From: Gnetum montanum
Lineage: Eukaryota > Streptophyta > Gnetopsida > Gnetales > Gnetaceae
Direction of reading: 5' to 3'
DNA: 64,000 bases
Assembly (NCBI GenBank): GCA_015680685.1
Contig: MNCI01017497.1
Coordinates: 381,669-445,668 of the forward strand
Shown here piece by piece: positions 46,158-57,490 of the stretch. The first letter of the stretch is position 1; the number at the start of each line of letters is the position of its first letter. Made by a program: the position numbers and the translations under genes. Under the pieces are notes generated by a model. That model was given only the letters and a program-made list of their open reading frames with translations, did no database searches and was not told the DNA's origin.

Positions 46158-48184
46158 CTACAATCAAACATAACCATCCATTAGATTGTTCATAAGTAGT
46201 TTAAGATGGTCCATATATACTTTCTCAGTTTGACCAAGTTATGTTAATGGCATAGGCACACCGTTAAGTTTCCCAGAGCGTTAAGCTAGCGGTTAGGGTC
46301 AAAGTTTTCGTAATTAATAAACTAATTAATTAATTAATTAATTACATAAAGGCACCAACCCCCATGATTGAGAGCATACCTCTGGGTGCATAAAAGGGCA
46401 AGGACGGGTGGATGCGGACACACGATGGAATGTAAGTGCGTTGGGAAGGGTTAGGCAGAAAAAATGGCAAAAAATCCCTTCAATTTGGATTCCAAATGAT
46501 GAAAATACAAAGCGCAGCAAGTGCATATATAGCGGTTGGGCGTTGCATCGACGAGGCTATGTATACGTAGGCACTGCGTATACAAGGCCCCGTAAATGTA
46601 GCACTGTTCACCCGTGGACCAACGTTGACCAACCTAAAAAACACCCGATATGATGAATTTGAAAATCCAAATTGAGGTGATTGAAGCGTGTGAAAGGCCC
46701 GGTCATGGTTGATGACATGAGGAAGGTAATGAAGTGTGAAAAAGAGACAAAATGGGAGAATGGGATTGAAAAAGAACTCTGCGAGGATGGGATCGAACGA
46801 TGGGACACTGAAACCAGTCAACCAAGAAAACCAAAGGATGGAAGGCTTAACAGGAAAAACCAGGAGTATGCAGGTGGGTCCTCCCCATAGTAGGCAATAG
46901 CCTTTGTAGCCCCTGCATACCCTCAACACCAGAGTTCGTGGGCCCGGGTGCCAAGAATTGGTGTTGACAAGTTAAGACTCCAAACCAAGAGAACCCACCA
47001 AGGCATGAGAGACCCACAAAAACATGACAAACACACAAAACATAAAAAGGGCAGTGAGGTGAGTATGGAGAGAAATGGAAACAAAGGGAAAGGAGAGAAT
47101 GGAAATTTTGAGTATGGGCCACATGAAACCCCATGTGCAATTATGGTTAAGTATCCCGGTAGAACCTTTCCTAAGGTCAGACCCAAAACCAACCACAGTC
47201 AATGACATCGCAGTAATAAACGAAGTTGCAACCATTCCCCAAGGAAGCAAGAATGACCCCATAGATAACCACCACTCCAAGAAACGTGAGAAGAAGGAAG
47301 TGAAACGGGACGAAGTTAGAGGGGACCAAGGAAGTCCCATAACTAAAGCATATGGCCCATGAGAGGTAGTCAAAGGACGTGCTTTGAATTCCCCTGTAAT
47401 TCATTTTTCTTTTCTTTTGTGCGGGGGAACCACACCATGCGAAGACCCATGCGTGTTTGCATGCATTCAACCAAGGGGTGTGCTTTGAATCCTCATTTTA
47501 TTTGTTTATTTTGTTGTTGTTTTTGTTTTTTTTTTTTTGAATTTTTGAAGTTTTTTCAAGGACCACACCATGCAAGGTCGAACTGCCCATAAGCTTCCAT
47601 GGAGAGAGACTTGGAGTGGGAGAAAATCCGTGAGGACACACCGGCAACCCGGGGAATAGAACAGAATAATGAATAAAGAATTCCCCTTGAAGTCACACCT
47701 AATTCAAACCATTGGATCATTCCTTAGTCTAGGAACTACACAAGTCACAGATTAGTTAAAATGTTTTTAAGTGAAGGGGTTGCATGTGCACAACAAAAGG
47801 AAAACCATGGAATGGTGACTGGGTGAATGACGTGGACTCATTGCTGAGTTTATGAAGTGAAAACAACATAAAATCCAAGGAAAACCATGTAATGGCGGGA
47901 GCCAGATAACAAGGAAGACTATTACAATACCCATCGTAACAAAAATCGACTGTGCCAAACGTTTGAAGACAATACAACGATGTTTGCCATTACGTGAAAA
48001 AATAGACAGGTACAAAAAATGAAAAATAATTAAAGAAAATGAAAATATGTGCAAAGAATGTGCAAACGTATGAACGATGGTGAAACACAAAAAAGTGAAA
48101 CAATAAGTGTAAAACAAAAAAAAGTGTAAAACAAAGAAGTGTAAAACAAAACATGATAAAACGGTGAGGGGAGTAGGGAATGGA
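46158..48184 (-). other. Element C spacer between pol and 3' ORF
   Basis: Holds a TTAA/ATTA run (46314-46345), a PPT-like motif (46359-46370), the internal promoter-like block (46523-46620), and two units containing CACACCATGC (47370-47580). ORFs on either strand are short or T-rich frames without family resemblance. Confidence 0.6.
46523..46620 (-). promoter_or_regulatory. Internal U3-like promoter block of element C
   Basis: Minus strand: palindromic cores GTATACGCAG, CTACGTATAC and CGTCGATG at 46541-46600, then a TATA box CTATATATGC (46523-46532), ~365 bp upstream of the 3' ORF start. The palindromes are of this element's own LTR type, not the GATATC type. By position it could promote the 3' ORF. 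Not demonstrated. Confidence 0.55.
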
Positions 48185-49480
48185 TCAGCAGGGATGATGG
48201 TCTCCCCCACAACTGGGTGGAAAGGAGGAGACATGAAAAATGAAACGTGGACGACCGGTTGATGATAAGGCGATGACATTGGTTGTGTGGAGCTCATGGA
48301 AAGGTTTTAGTTATTGGTGGTTTACTAACTATGTTCTAGTGGGATCCCCAGGTTTGTGGATGAGCAAGGCCCTAGATGGGAAGGTTTCAAAGACAATATA
48401 AGGTCCCTCCCATAGTGTCTAAAACTTTGTCAGTTGAGATACATGTGAGGGGTTCCAATACAATACCTTGTCTCCACATCGAAATGTGACCTTCTGAATC
48501 CTAAGATCATGTCGTTTCTTGCTATAGGCCTTGTGGATTTTATTTGAAAATAGGCCACTAGTCAGTTCTCATCTAGCACACTTAAATTGATTAATCATTC
48601 ACGTTGTGCTAGCGTAGGTCAAGGCTGAGGTCACTGGCTGTGGATAGTGTCCAGAGTTCTACTTGGATTGGAAGTGTTGGCAACTTTCCGTACACTAACT
48701 CATAGGGAGAGTACCCTACAGGAAGTTTCCAAGTGGAGCGATAGGCCCATAGGGCATCGTTGAGCTTGGTACTCCAATCCCTCCTGTATTTGCTAATGGT
48801 TCGGGTAAGGATCTTGGTGATCTCCCTATTGGTGACTTCAGCCTACCCGTTAACTTGGGGGTGATAGGGTGTTGTAAATTTATGTGTTACCCCCAAGCAT
48901 TACATGAGTTTTTGAAAAGTGACACCCATGAAGTGAGTCTCATTGTCAGAAATGAGTGCACGTGGCACTCCAAACCTGGTAACGATTTGTTGCTGGACAA
49001 ATCATAAGACGGTGTTGGAAGAACAGTCGATGAAGGCTGCCGCTTCTACCCACTTTGTACAGTAGTCCACAACCACGATGATGTACGCTTTTCCATTTAA
49101 CAAGGGGGTGATGGACCCCATGAAGTCGATACCCCAAATGTCGAAGGGCTACAGTGGTTGGATCCACTATTGAGGTCCCTCCAACCGTGCCGTCATCCCA
49201 CCGTCTCTTTGGCATCATTCACAGGAGCAGGTGAACCATTGTGCATCCCTAAAAAGTGTAGGTCAATAATACCCTGCAAGCAGGATTTTAATGGTTGTTC
49301 GACATCTAGCATAGTGGCCCCCACAAGGGCGCTTGTGAGCATCTTGGAGGATGCGTAGTGTATCACCATCAGGGACACACCATCGAATTAAGCCGTCTAT
49401 GCACACCTTGTAGAGGTGGTCGTTGATTTCCATGAAACACTTAGCCTTATGGAGAAACTGATGTTTTTGCTGATGGTTCC
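48185..49480 (-). pseudogene. Element C integrase and pol tail
   Basis: Integrase with GIDFMGS and SDNETHF for the two Asp, and a Glu region near AEVTNREI. The zinc domain has GGHYARC and CSCE-stop-CQR. The C-terminal domain includes [16 protein letters not shown]. Tail SCGGDHHPC-stop (48185-48187), encoded over the PPT-like tract 48204-48215 and homologous to A, E and G. Stops and frame changes throughout, with no long clean frame. Confidence 0.85.
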
Positions 49481-49639
49481 AGTCCTTTGGCAGCTCCTAG
49501 GCTGTAAGGTAGGTGAGGAAGTGGTTGAACCAAGGAGAGTCCTTGGGTGCTTGAGGATCAACGATGCCTATGAAGAGGAGTTCATCTGGAAACTGATCAA
49601 ATAAGGGCTCCTCCTCTTCTGCATCATCCCATCGTAACT

Positions 49640-51064
49640 GAGATAAGTGGTCAGCAACCACATTCTCGGTCCCCTTTCAATATACCATGGTAAGATCAAA
49701 CTCCTGAAGAATCACTAGCCACTGGATTATGTGGGGGCTCACCGTTGATTTGTTCATCAAGAATTGAATAGCACTATGGTCAGTGTGCACAAACACCTCA
49801 TATCTGAGCACATAATGCTGGAATTTGTCCAAGGCAAACACCACCACCATCAACTCCTTCTCGGTGGTGGTATAGTTTAGTTGATCACCCATAATGCTAC
49901 GACTTGCACAGTGGATATAATAGGGACATTTTTGATCATTAGACTGTGTAAGCATGGCTTCCAAGATGTAGTTGGAGGCATTCTTCATAATGTGAAAGGG
50001 CTTGGACCAATCAGGTGCCTGTAAAACTAGAGCTTCTACGAGTTTCTGTTTTAGCTCTTGGAATGCAAACTTGCATTCCTTCGTCCAGATGAATGAAGCA
50101 TCCTTCTTTGTAAGTTCTACCAATGGCCGAGCGATCTTCGAGAAGTGCTCAATGAAACGTCGGTAGTAACCATTGTGTCCAAGGAATGACTGCACATCTT
50201 TGACAGTACTTGGTTGGCGGGTGATTCCTTGGATGACCCTGATCTTTTCAGGGTCTACGCTAATCCCTATTGATGAGATGTGATGCCCCAACACAATGCC
50301 CTCTTGGACCATCAAATGGCTCTTTTGCTAATTGAGCCACATATTGGTGTCTACACACCTCTTTAGAACCTGCTCTAGATAGTCCAAGGCTTTATTGAAC
50401 ATGGCCCCATAGGTGGAGAAGTCATCCATGAAGACTTCTACACCATTGCCGATTTTTTGTTGAAAGATGCTTAGGACAAGGCGTTGGAACGTCATAGGCA
50501 CATTGCACAAGCCAAAGGGCATCTTTTTATATGCAAAAGTCCCCCATGGACTTGTGACCGTTGTTTTGGCCTAGTCCTCTGGTGCTATTTGGATTTGGTT
50601 ATAATCACTATAACCATCCAAAAAATTGTAGTATTGGTGTCCTGCAATGGTATCCAACACCTGGTCCACAAATGGGAGCAAGAAGTTATCCTTGAAGGTC
50701 ACCATATTGAGCAACCGGAAATCAATACAGACCCTCCACTTGCCACCTTTCCTGGGTATGATAACGAGTGGGCTAACCCATTCACTATCGACAACAGAAT
50801 AGATGAATCCTACCTTGAGCAATTGTTCGATTTCATCTTTTATGATCTACTTCAATTTGGATTCAACCGTCTTTGTGGCTGTCATTGTGGCTTCATGGAA
50901 GGGTCAAGGTGGATCCGATGTTGGAAGACCCTAGGATCAACTCCAATCAACTCAGGATATGACCATGCGAATGTAGCAACCCATTTGTTTACCATCCCCA
51001 ACAACTTCTTCTTCTGTTCTGGAGCAAGAGTGGTATTAATGATTACCAGCTTGCCATTTGGCAA
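49640..51064 (-). pseudogene. Element C reverse transcriptase and RNase H
   Basis: Best preserved polymerase in the window. 50571-50822: RT N-terminal block (FIYSVVDSEWVSPLVIIPR, WRVCIDFRLLNM, FLDGYSDYNQI). 50328-50522: fingers/palm with MPFGLCN and intact catalytic VFMDDFSTYG. 49677-50315 (212 residues): VLGHHISSIGI, SFLGHNGYYRRFIEHFS, and RNase H with TEKELMVVVFALDKF and TDHSAIQFLMN, ending before DHLSQL. Separated by only a few stops. Confidence 0.9.
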
Positions 51065-51870
51065 AAATGCATACTCTAAGTGAGCTGGAAGGCTTTAACT
51101 CAAGGGGCTCTTATTTGAAGCTCTCAGGGATTTGTAGTGTTCCCCAATCATCTTGGTCATCAACAATGGAGATCTGTTGATGAATCTCTTCCATCTCATC
51201 CATGCTGTCAACATAGGCTTGCACTAGCCCCTCAGATGGTTCCATGCACAATGTGCTGCTAGTAGGATTAGCTGTCAACCACTAGGTGCCTTCTTGGTTA
51301 GTGGCTGCTGCGTACAGGCATTGTTGAATAGGGAATTCTTCGATACACCGAATACATGCTTGAATGGATATTCGCTTAGTGGACCATAGCTGCTGCACAC
51401 AGTTGCACCCTGAGTCACTGTATACAATGCATGGAACTCTTTTCTTCTCGATCTTCCCAAAAGGATATTCCTTTGAAATTTTTAGGGATAGATTTCAGAG
51501 TCCTAGTCGTGCATCCACTGTGCTTAGCCAGGCTCTTCCCATGATGATTGGAAAGCTCCCCTTACAGTTCTCTACATGGATGACTAGGAAATCAGCAGGA
51601 TAGGACTACCCACAAACGGTGGTCACAATGTCCTCCACCAAACCCAAGGGAATGGTGATGGACTGGTCTGCTAACTCAAGCTGGATGTTCATCTTCTTTA
51701 GTGGGTGTAAGTTCTAGTTCTTGTACATATTGTGAGAGATCAAATTAACCCCGAATTTAGAAGAGCTTTGCACAGCTTATTCCCTGCCACCTGAAAATAG
51801 ATTAGGGGGCTTCTCGGATCTGTCAATTTCTAGGGAAGAGAACCTGCTTTGATCTAGTCAGTCACAGCAT
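51065..51870 (-). pseudogene. Element C protease and PR-RT linker
   Basis: Protease remnant. The active-site region reads KALLNSG, so the catalytic Asp is Asn, and it is followed by a frameshift before NLIS. The downstream part near 51380-51600 contains the flap/ILG-like strand and is frameshifted. Confidence 0.72.
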
Positions 51871-54306
51871 GTGTGAGCATGATCGTCTGGACATTGGAGT
51901 GCGATGGAACGGAGGACTGCTCGAGCAGTATGATGGTAGAGGCATTGGTAGGTTTGAAGGCACTAGCCACAGGCGTGGGTGAGGATGTGTCCAAATTATT
52001 GGGCTAAATAAAGGGATGTTTGCGTGGCTTGGGTTTCGGTCCACTCGATTGAGGTGATGGTTGTAAGTTAACAACCCTCTTAGTGTTTCGTTGCTATGGC
52101 TGTGGCAGTATTTCTCCCTGCATCAATGGAGCGGGTGGAAACTGAGTGGGATGGTGTGGAGGAATGGCAGAAGAAGGTGATGGAGGGTAGAAGAGATGTG
52201 GGTTTCCCCCTAGGTGATGGAGATGGATGCCGAAAATATTCAAGGGGATAGTAGTAGCTAGAAAAGGCCACATGACTGGAAGAGTCTCTTGGGGAGACCG
52301 GTTGCTGAACATAGTACCCATAAGGATCTAACTGCTTGTAAGGGTACTGCTGCCTTGGAGGTGGCATCCCCCACACTTGTGGTTGTTGCCACTATTGGAA
52401 GTATTCAAACGTTTTCGGGGGTTGCTTTTGGAATCGCCTGGGGTTGCCTTGTGGATAAGGCAACCTTCGGGGTGTCTACCACTATGCCAAACGAGGGTTC
52501 AAGGCATACACCCTAGACTCTTGAAGGTGTGACACCACAGGACAACATCCCTTAGGATGTTCATATTGGCATATGCCATATTCATCGTCCTCCTCGGTGT
52601 CAGAGTCTGCAACCTGCTCTACTACAACAACTTTTCCCTTACCCTTATGTTGGGCACGTTCAGCTCCCTTCTTCTTGCACTGATCATGGTCGCTACCTTG
52701 TTCTTTGGACTCTTTTGCAATTTTTAGTACACTTTGAAATTTCTTGTCTAAAGAATCCCATATTTTGTCCACCTTTGCCAATATTTTGGATGCAAACTTT
52801 TGTAACAGCAAAGTCTTTTGATTCACCGCTGCTTCTACTGGTGGCTCATCCTCCTCATCACAAAATTGGACCTCCCTCTTTTTGAGGGAAGGGTCCTGGT
52901 TGAATTCTTCTACATTCTCCTTTTTCCTAAGTTCTCCTTCTTCCTTGGCCACCTGTTCAATTAGGTGCTACAACTGATGGGCCCTTAGCTTCGACAATCG
53001 TGCCTTGGCGTACACACCCAGGGTCTTTCATGTTTCAAAATAGAGCCCATCAATGATGTGGTGAAGCTGTGCCCACTGAGAGTGACCATGACCAGGGCAC
53101 CGATGTAAAAATGAGTAATACCTGCTCATGGCGAAATCCAAGGGTTCATGATTCCCTTGTTTCCATCCTTGGATCTGCTGTCTTAGATTCGCCACTCTAG
53201 AGTACATTTGATATTTGTCATTAAAGATTTCAAGCATCATACTCTATCTTATGATTGATTCTGGCTCCAAGGACCAGTACCAACTTTCAGCTTCTTTGAT
53301 GAGTGTGCAAGGGAATAGCTTCAGCCATTGCTAATCATTATCAATGTTTTGCAGGGTGCAGGCATCATGGAACGCCTGCAGGTGGGTCTACGGATCACAG
53401 TTGTATCCCCCATCAAATCTGGGGATGTTGTTCATATCAACACACTTGATCTACGTATCCTTTATGTGCCTACTTGGAATGTGAACTGCCTCTGTGATAT
53501 AGAGCATTCTTTGAGTAGCTAACAATGGCTCATATGAATCATAGTCTTGTTGGGGACCATGACATCTGTGACGATTCCGGCTACCGCTCCTTTCGCGATT
53601 GGTCATGTGCTTCCTCACGTTGCCCCTTCCAAACCTATTTACCACCGTCCTTTTGCTCAAGCCTTCCCTTGTTACACTCAGAGCCTGAGCTGGAGGAAGG
53701 CACAGGAGAGGGGGAGGATGGAGAAGAAGGAGAGGCATCGCCACCGCTCTGGTGGTGATCTCCCCATCTACCCTGATGACAACCTCAGTCATCCAGCCTA
53801 GCCTTGCTTCGTGACCCTCCATCCCCTTGAGGATTGTGGTCACTTAGAGGTTTGTTCTGAATGATTGACTGTATGAACTACTGCCCCAGGGGGACTTTGG
53901 TCAAATGGGTATCATGAAAGACATGAACCCCATCCTCTTGTAGCCCTTGCAAGAATAAGGGGTTACTGAATTGTTTCCCCTTCTACTATTCATATCTCTC
54001 CGCCTGCTGTTGATCTCTTGTCTGCTGAGCCTCCATGGGACAATAGTCCTGGTAGTCATGGTCATCCATGACATACTCCACCACCCACTCTTGGATGCCC
54101 AACCTGCCCAGATTGTGATACAGCATCACAGGAGTCACTTGGTCGGGTGGTAGCATGATGCTACCCTCCATGTCCCGTCATCAGAGATGCTCATCCTGAT
54201 GTAGGATGAATGTGAAATCAGGGACATATTCATTGGGATGTTTGTACACCACCTGACATTCTTGTGGCACCAACGATTCGAATACATCTCTCCTGTGAGA
54301 AGACAT
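51871..54306 (-). pseudogene. Element C gag
   Basis: The ATG at 54304-54306 (MSSHRRDVFE) is supported by the A homologue. N-terminal domain with FTFILHQDEHL and 53986-54171 (EGSIMLPPDQV, MEAQQTRDQQQAE). Arg/His-rich linker (53451-53843, mixed frames). Retrotrans_gag core at 53028-53240. 52482-52952: 156-residue clean piece with a knuckle in which the first Cys is Tyr (YGICQYEHPKGCC). The C-terminus is Pro/Gln-rich with WGMPPPRQQYPY over a PPT-like tract (52368-52379). Confidence 0.85.
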
Positions 54307-54453
54307 ATTGGATGTTAGATGGTCCATATAATCAGTGTACCTTACTATTTACTTAAATTCGCCTAGCGTGCATAAATATTTCTACCCTGGGTCTGTTCCA
54401 ACAACTTAAATGATAATTTCACTAAGGTTAGATGACGCATGTAATACTAACAG

Positions 54454-54472
54454 TCCCTGACAATGGTGCCAA
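54454..54472 (-). other. Element C primer binding site (tRNA-Asp-like)
   Basis: Minus strand TTGGCACCATTGTCAGGGA next to the 5' LTR. Confidence 0.78.
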
Positions 54473-55385
54473 TGATGAGTGGTTAGGTATCCCTACGCCC
54501 AACCATACGAATCATGAGCATTCACATGCGACTCGGTCAAAATCCGTAGACTGTAAGTAGTTAACATACACCAGACTTCTAACCAGTGAAACCTTGGGTT
54601 AGAACGGTCATTGTCATCCTAATCTCACTTGTGAAGTTCTATTTACAATGGTTAAGTGAGATTAAGCCTAATGATTTTTATATCTTTTTAATTATCTTTT
54701 CGGTGACTAATTATCTTGGAAAATAAGGATAGAATATTAATCAATATAAAATTATCTTAATCTAGATCTTAACTACTCCTAACATAAGTATCTGGTCCCA
54801 TCTTCCAAGCACGTTCTGAGCATCTCCCAACACTTCTGGGTTACCAGACGTTAAGCATCACTGGGCTTACCAAGTGTTTGGGTTACGTTCGAGATGGTCG
54901 TACTTATGGCTTTAATGAACTACGAATGAACAATAATGATTGAAATTATAATAACAAAAACATAAGTAATTAACAAGTAACTAATAAAGCACAAACATAT
55001 TAAACTATTAATTGCATAAAATAACTAAGTCCAAATGCTGCAAGGATTGCTTGAATAGTTCATTTTTATTGTCGTCACGGCAATGGGCTCATATACATCA
55101 GTGCTTGAATAAAGAGCCGATCACTTTTCTTACACCTGCTACGGGAACTTGGGAAATATTCTATCTCCTGCAAGAATAAACTGCAAGAGCTTTGCTACAA
55201 CTACTCAAAAGATGCCTAAATGAGATGGAAGGCCCTCTTATTTATAGGCCAGGAAAGGTGGCTGCGTAAACGGGGCCACATCGACGTAGGGTGGCTACGT
55301 CAACGGGCCCACGTCGACGCAGCCGCATATATGCGGCCCCGTATACATGACCTAGTTGATGCATTGACTAAATGACACTTCATCA
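54473..55385 (-). repeat. Element C 5' LTR
   Basis: 913 bp, the same length as its partner at 42109. By eye the first ~190 bp differ at roughly 15 positions, mostly transitions. Palindrome array at 55255-55350, TATA box at 55238-55247 (minus). Confidence 0.93.
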
Positions 55386-55390
55386 ATGAC

Positions 55391-55640
55391 AAAATTCATC
55401 ATATACAATGGGCATGATACTGTTAGAATAGATGTCCTACATGGAATCAATGGTTACTCGAAAAAAATTGAGACTGGAGATTCCAAGGATTGCATTCATA
55501 ACTTAGGGAGAGACCTTAATGAGAATACCCCCAATCATAGAAGTGAATGCTCCAACAATAGCATTTGTAATGAAATATTATAATAAAATTCCCTAATTAA
55601 AACTTCAGAAACTAGAAAATTCTTTGCAATGAAGGTGCTC
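55391..55640 (-). pseudogene. 3' ORF of element H, upstream piece
   Basis: Minus-strand frame with VMNAILGISSLNFFRVT and IMPIVYDEFCH, interrupted by stops. It reads directly into the 42103-41640 piece if element C and one ATGAC copy are removed. The -AILGI- motif resembles the start of a plant-transposon-protein domain. Confidence 0.45.
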
Positions 55641-55699
55641 CATTTCAAAGCTTTGAAATAATCCATTAATGTAGCTTGTTTACAAGCAGGGAAATACAA

Positions 55700-56481
55700 A
55701 GATCATTCAATAATGATGCTTGTGGTTTTAGTAGCTTCAAACTTGTGTTGTGCATTGTTACTGTGGAATTGTGGTGTGTAAGTGGGTGGCCCACTACTAG
55801 AATTACCTCTGGATTTCTTCTTTGGTGATGCCCTAGACGTTCCAACCTTCTTGTGGGCCATCTTTGATAATATCACTATTGATGGTAGATCCGTAGAATT
55901 TGTTTATCTTTGTGATGATGCTTATCATAGTTCCTACCTTAACTCTCTTCCTTTGAGGTCCCATGGTCATGGGAATCATTCTTCCTAGAACTAGGATAAT
56001 CTGCAATGAAGTGTAGATTCTAATTAAGGGCCTCCTCCTCAAAGAGAGGAGGGGAATTAGTGTATTGGAAAGTTCCTAGGAATAAAGGGTTTGTGAACTG
56101 TTTTCTTTTTGATGTCTCATAGTAATCTTCCATCTGTCAATCCTTCTTTTGTTGAGCCTCCATGGGATGACAATCTTGTTAGGAATGATCTTGCATCTCA
56201 TACTTAGCATTGAGTCTTACAATGCCCATTTTCATGAGATTTTGGAGTAGCATTGTAGGAATTGAGCAATTGGGTAGCAAAACAACATTACCCTCCATGT
56301 TCCTCAATTATAGTTGTTCATTCTAATGTAGGATGAAGGTGAAATATAGAATGTATTCATGTGGATGTGTATAGACCACTATGCATTATTAGAGCATAGG
56401 TGGTTTTAGTCCTTCTTGCCTTTGTTGATTGGAATCACCCATGAACCATGATGGAGAATCTTCCTTGCAAGAAGAAGCCAT
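55700..56481 (-). pseudogene. Element F gag N-terminus
   Basis: Starts MASSCKEDS at 56481. Has VVYTHPHEYILYFTFILH, the autonomous-type N-terminal domain, then MEGNVVLLPN, CHPMEAQQKKD and a short His/Asp/Ser-rich section, with many stops. The capsid core is missing. Confidence 0.68.
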
Positions 56482-56610
56482 ATTAGTTCTTGTGAAAACA
56501 ATGTGATTTTGTTATTATTATTTTGCTTAATGATTTCGAATTTAAGGTTTTTTACAATGTTGTTGGATAATTTTTTCTAACTTGCTAGGTAGTGCACGTA
56601 GCTAACTAAA

Positions 56611-56630
56611 GTCCCCAACAATAGCGCCAA
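56611..56630 (-). other. Element F primer binding site (tRNA-Asp-like)
   Basis: Minus strand TTGGCGCTATTGTTGGGGAC, one of the closest matches here to the tRNA-Asp-complementary consensus at its start. Confidence 0.8.
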
Positions 56631-57485
56631 TGATGAGCAACAAGTAGTCCCTATGCCCAACCATACAAATCACTAGTATTCACTAAGTGATTCGGTTGAA
56701 TTCTATAGACTTTAGTTCTCTAAGTACATATTATCTAGGCAATGAATCTTAAAGACGTGATTGTTGTCTTCCTAGTTCCACTTGTTAGGTACAGTGGTAT
56801 GGTTAAGTATAACTAAGGCATATGATTTGCATCATTTCATATTTTTCATTTAACTTGCTTAAGTGTAGAAAATAAAGTAATTAAATGCTAATTAATCTAG
56901 TAAGTAATTAATGCCTTAGACTAATCCTAACATAAGCATCCATTCCCATCTTTTGTACACATCCTAAACACGTTGCAATGCTACTAGGACTACCAAGCAT
57001 TAACGTATGCTTGAGATGGTTGTACTTATGTACATTAATTATCCAAATTCAATTAATTGAATAAAAGTAAATTGCATGAACAATAAATGTTTTAAGTAAA
57101 TATTAGCCTAAGTGCAAGTGCTATAAGGTTTTTTAAGAAAGTTGGTCTTTATTGTTGTTCACACTGAAGTGTCCAAGTATATCAATGCTTGAATAAAGAT
57201 CTGTACAGTTCTCAACTCCTACTACAGACACTTAGAAAATATTCTAACTTTGAAATGAAAAAACTACAAGAGCTTTGCTATGCTACTTAACAATGAATGC
57301 CCTAAATGCAATAGGTACACACATTTATATAGGCAAGACTAGACACTCTATTGACATGTATGCGTCGATGCATCAAATCACGCATCAACATGTATGCATT
57401 GACACAGCTATGTAAACAAGTACACATAGTTGAGATCATGTTGACGCATTTTCATCAACGTAGTCCAAGCAATGATGACTCATTA
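56631..57485 (-). repeat. Element F 5' LTR
   Basis: 855 bp, TGATGAGCAAC to GACTCATTA. Ends are shared with the other LTRs. The U3 array (57350-57470) uses GCGTCGATG/GCATCAAC-type cores like element C but is more eroded. TATA-like at 57323-57332. Confidence 0.85.
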
Positions 57486-57490
57486 AATTG

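Larger units (their letters stand above)
42109..55385 (-). mobile_element. Element C: largest Athila/Tat-like element, gag-pol-3' ORF
   Basis: 13.3-kb minus-strand element with two 913-bp LTRs (42109-43021 and 54473-55385) and an exact ATGAC duplication (42104-42108, 55386-55390). It carries the full set: primer site, gag, PR, RT, RNase H, INT, spacer, internal promoter-like block, 3' ORF and polypurine tract. It is the only element here with both pol and the 3' ORF and the only one with an unchanged RT FMDD motif. It is inserted in the ORF attributed to element H. Stops, frameshifts and one assembly duplication (N45733) are present. Confidence 0.94.
55650..57485 (-). mobile_element. Element F: 5' end of an Athila/Tat-like element
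   Basis: Minus-strand fragment: 5' LTR (56631-57485), primer site (56611-56630) and gag N-terminus (about 55700-56481). The rest of gag, pol and the 3' LTR are missing. The left boundary, where it meets the H ORF, is approximate and no target duplication partner was found. Confidence 0.72.

Noticed and set aside
46480-47373. Several overlapping frames of 66-149 codons on both strands
   Set aside because: They overlap the internal promoter-like block and spacer of C, have no family resemblance, and run through each other. Chance ORFs in less AT-rich DNA.
47767-48297. 176-codon minus-strand frame with Phe/Ser/His-rich, membrane-like stretches
   Set aside because: It begins in the pol-tail region in the wrong frame, runs through T-rich spacer, and has no counterpart in A or E. 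Hydrophobicity comes from base composition.
55386-55583. 65-codon plus-strand frame MTKFIIYNG starting at C's right edge
   Set aside because: The opposite strand continues the ORF on the other side of C, so this is its shadow.
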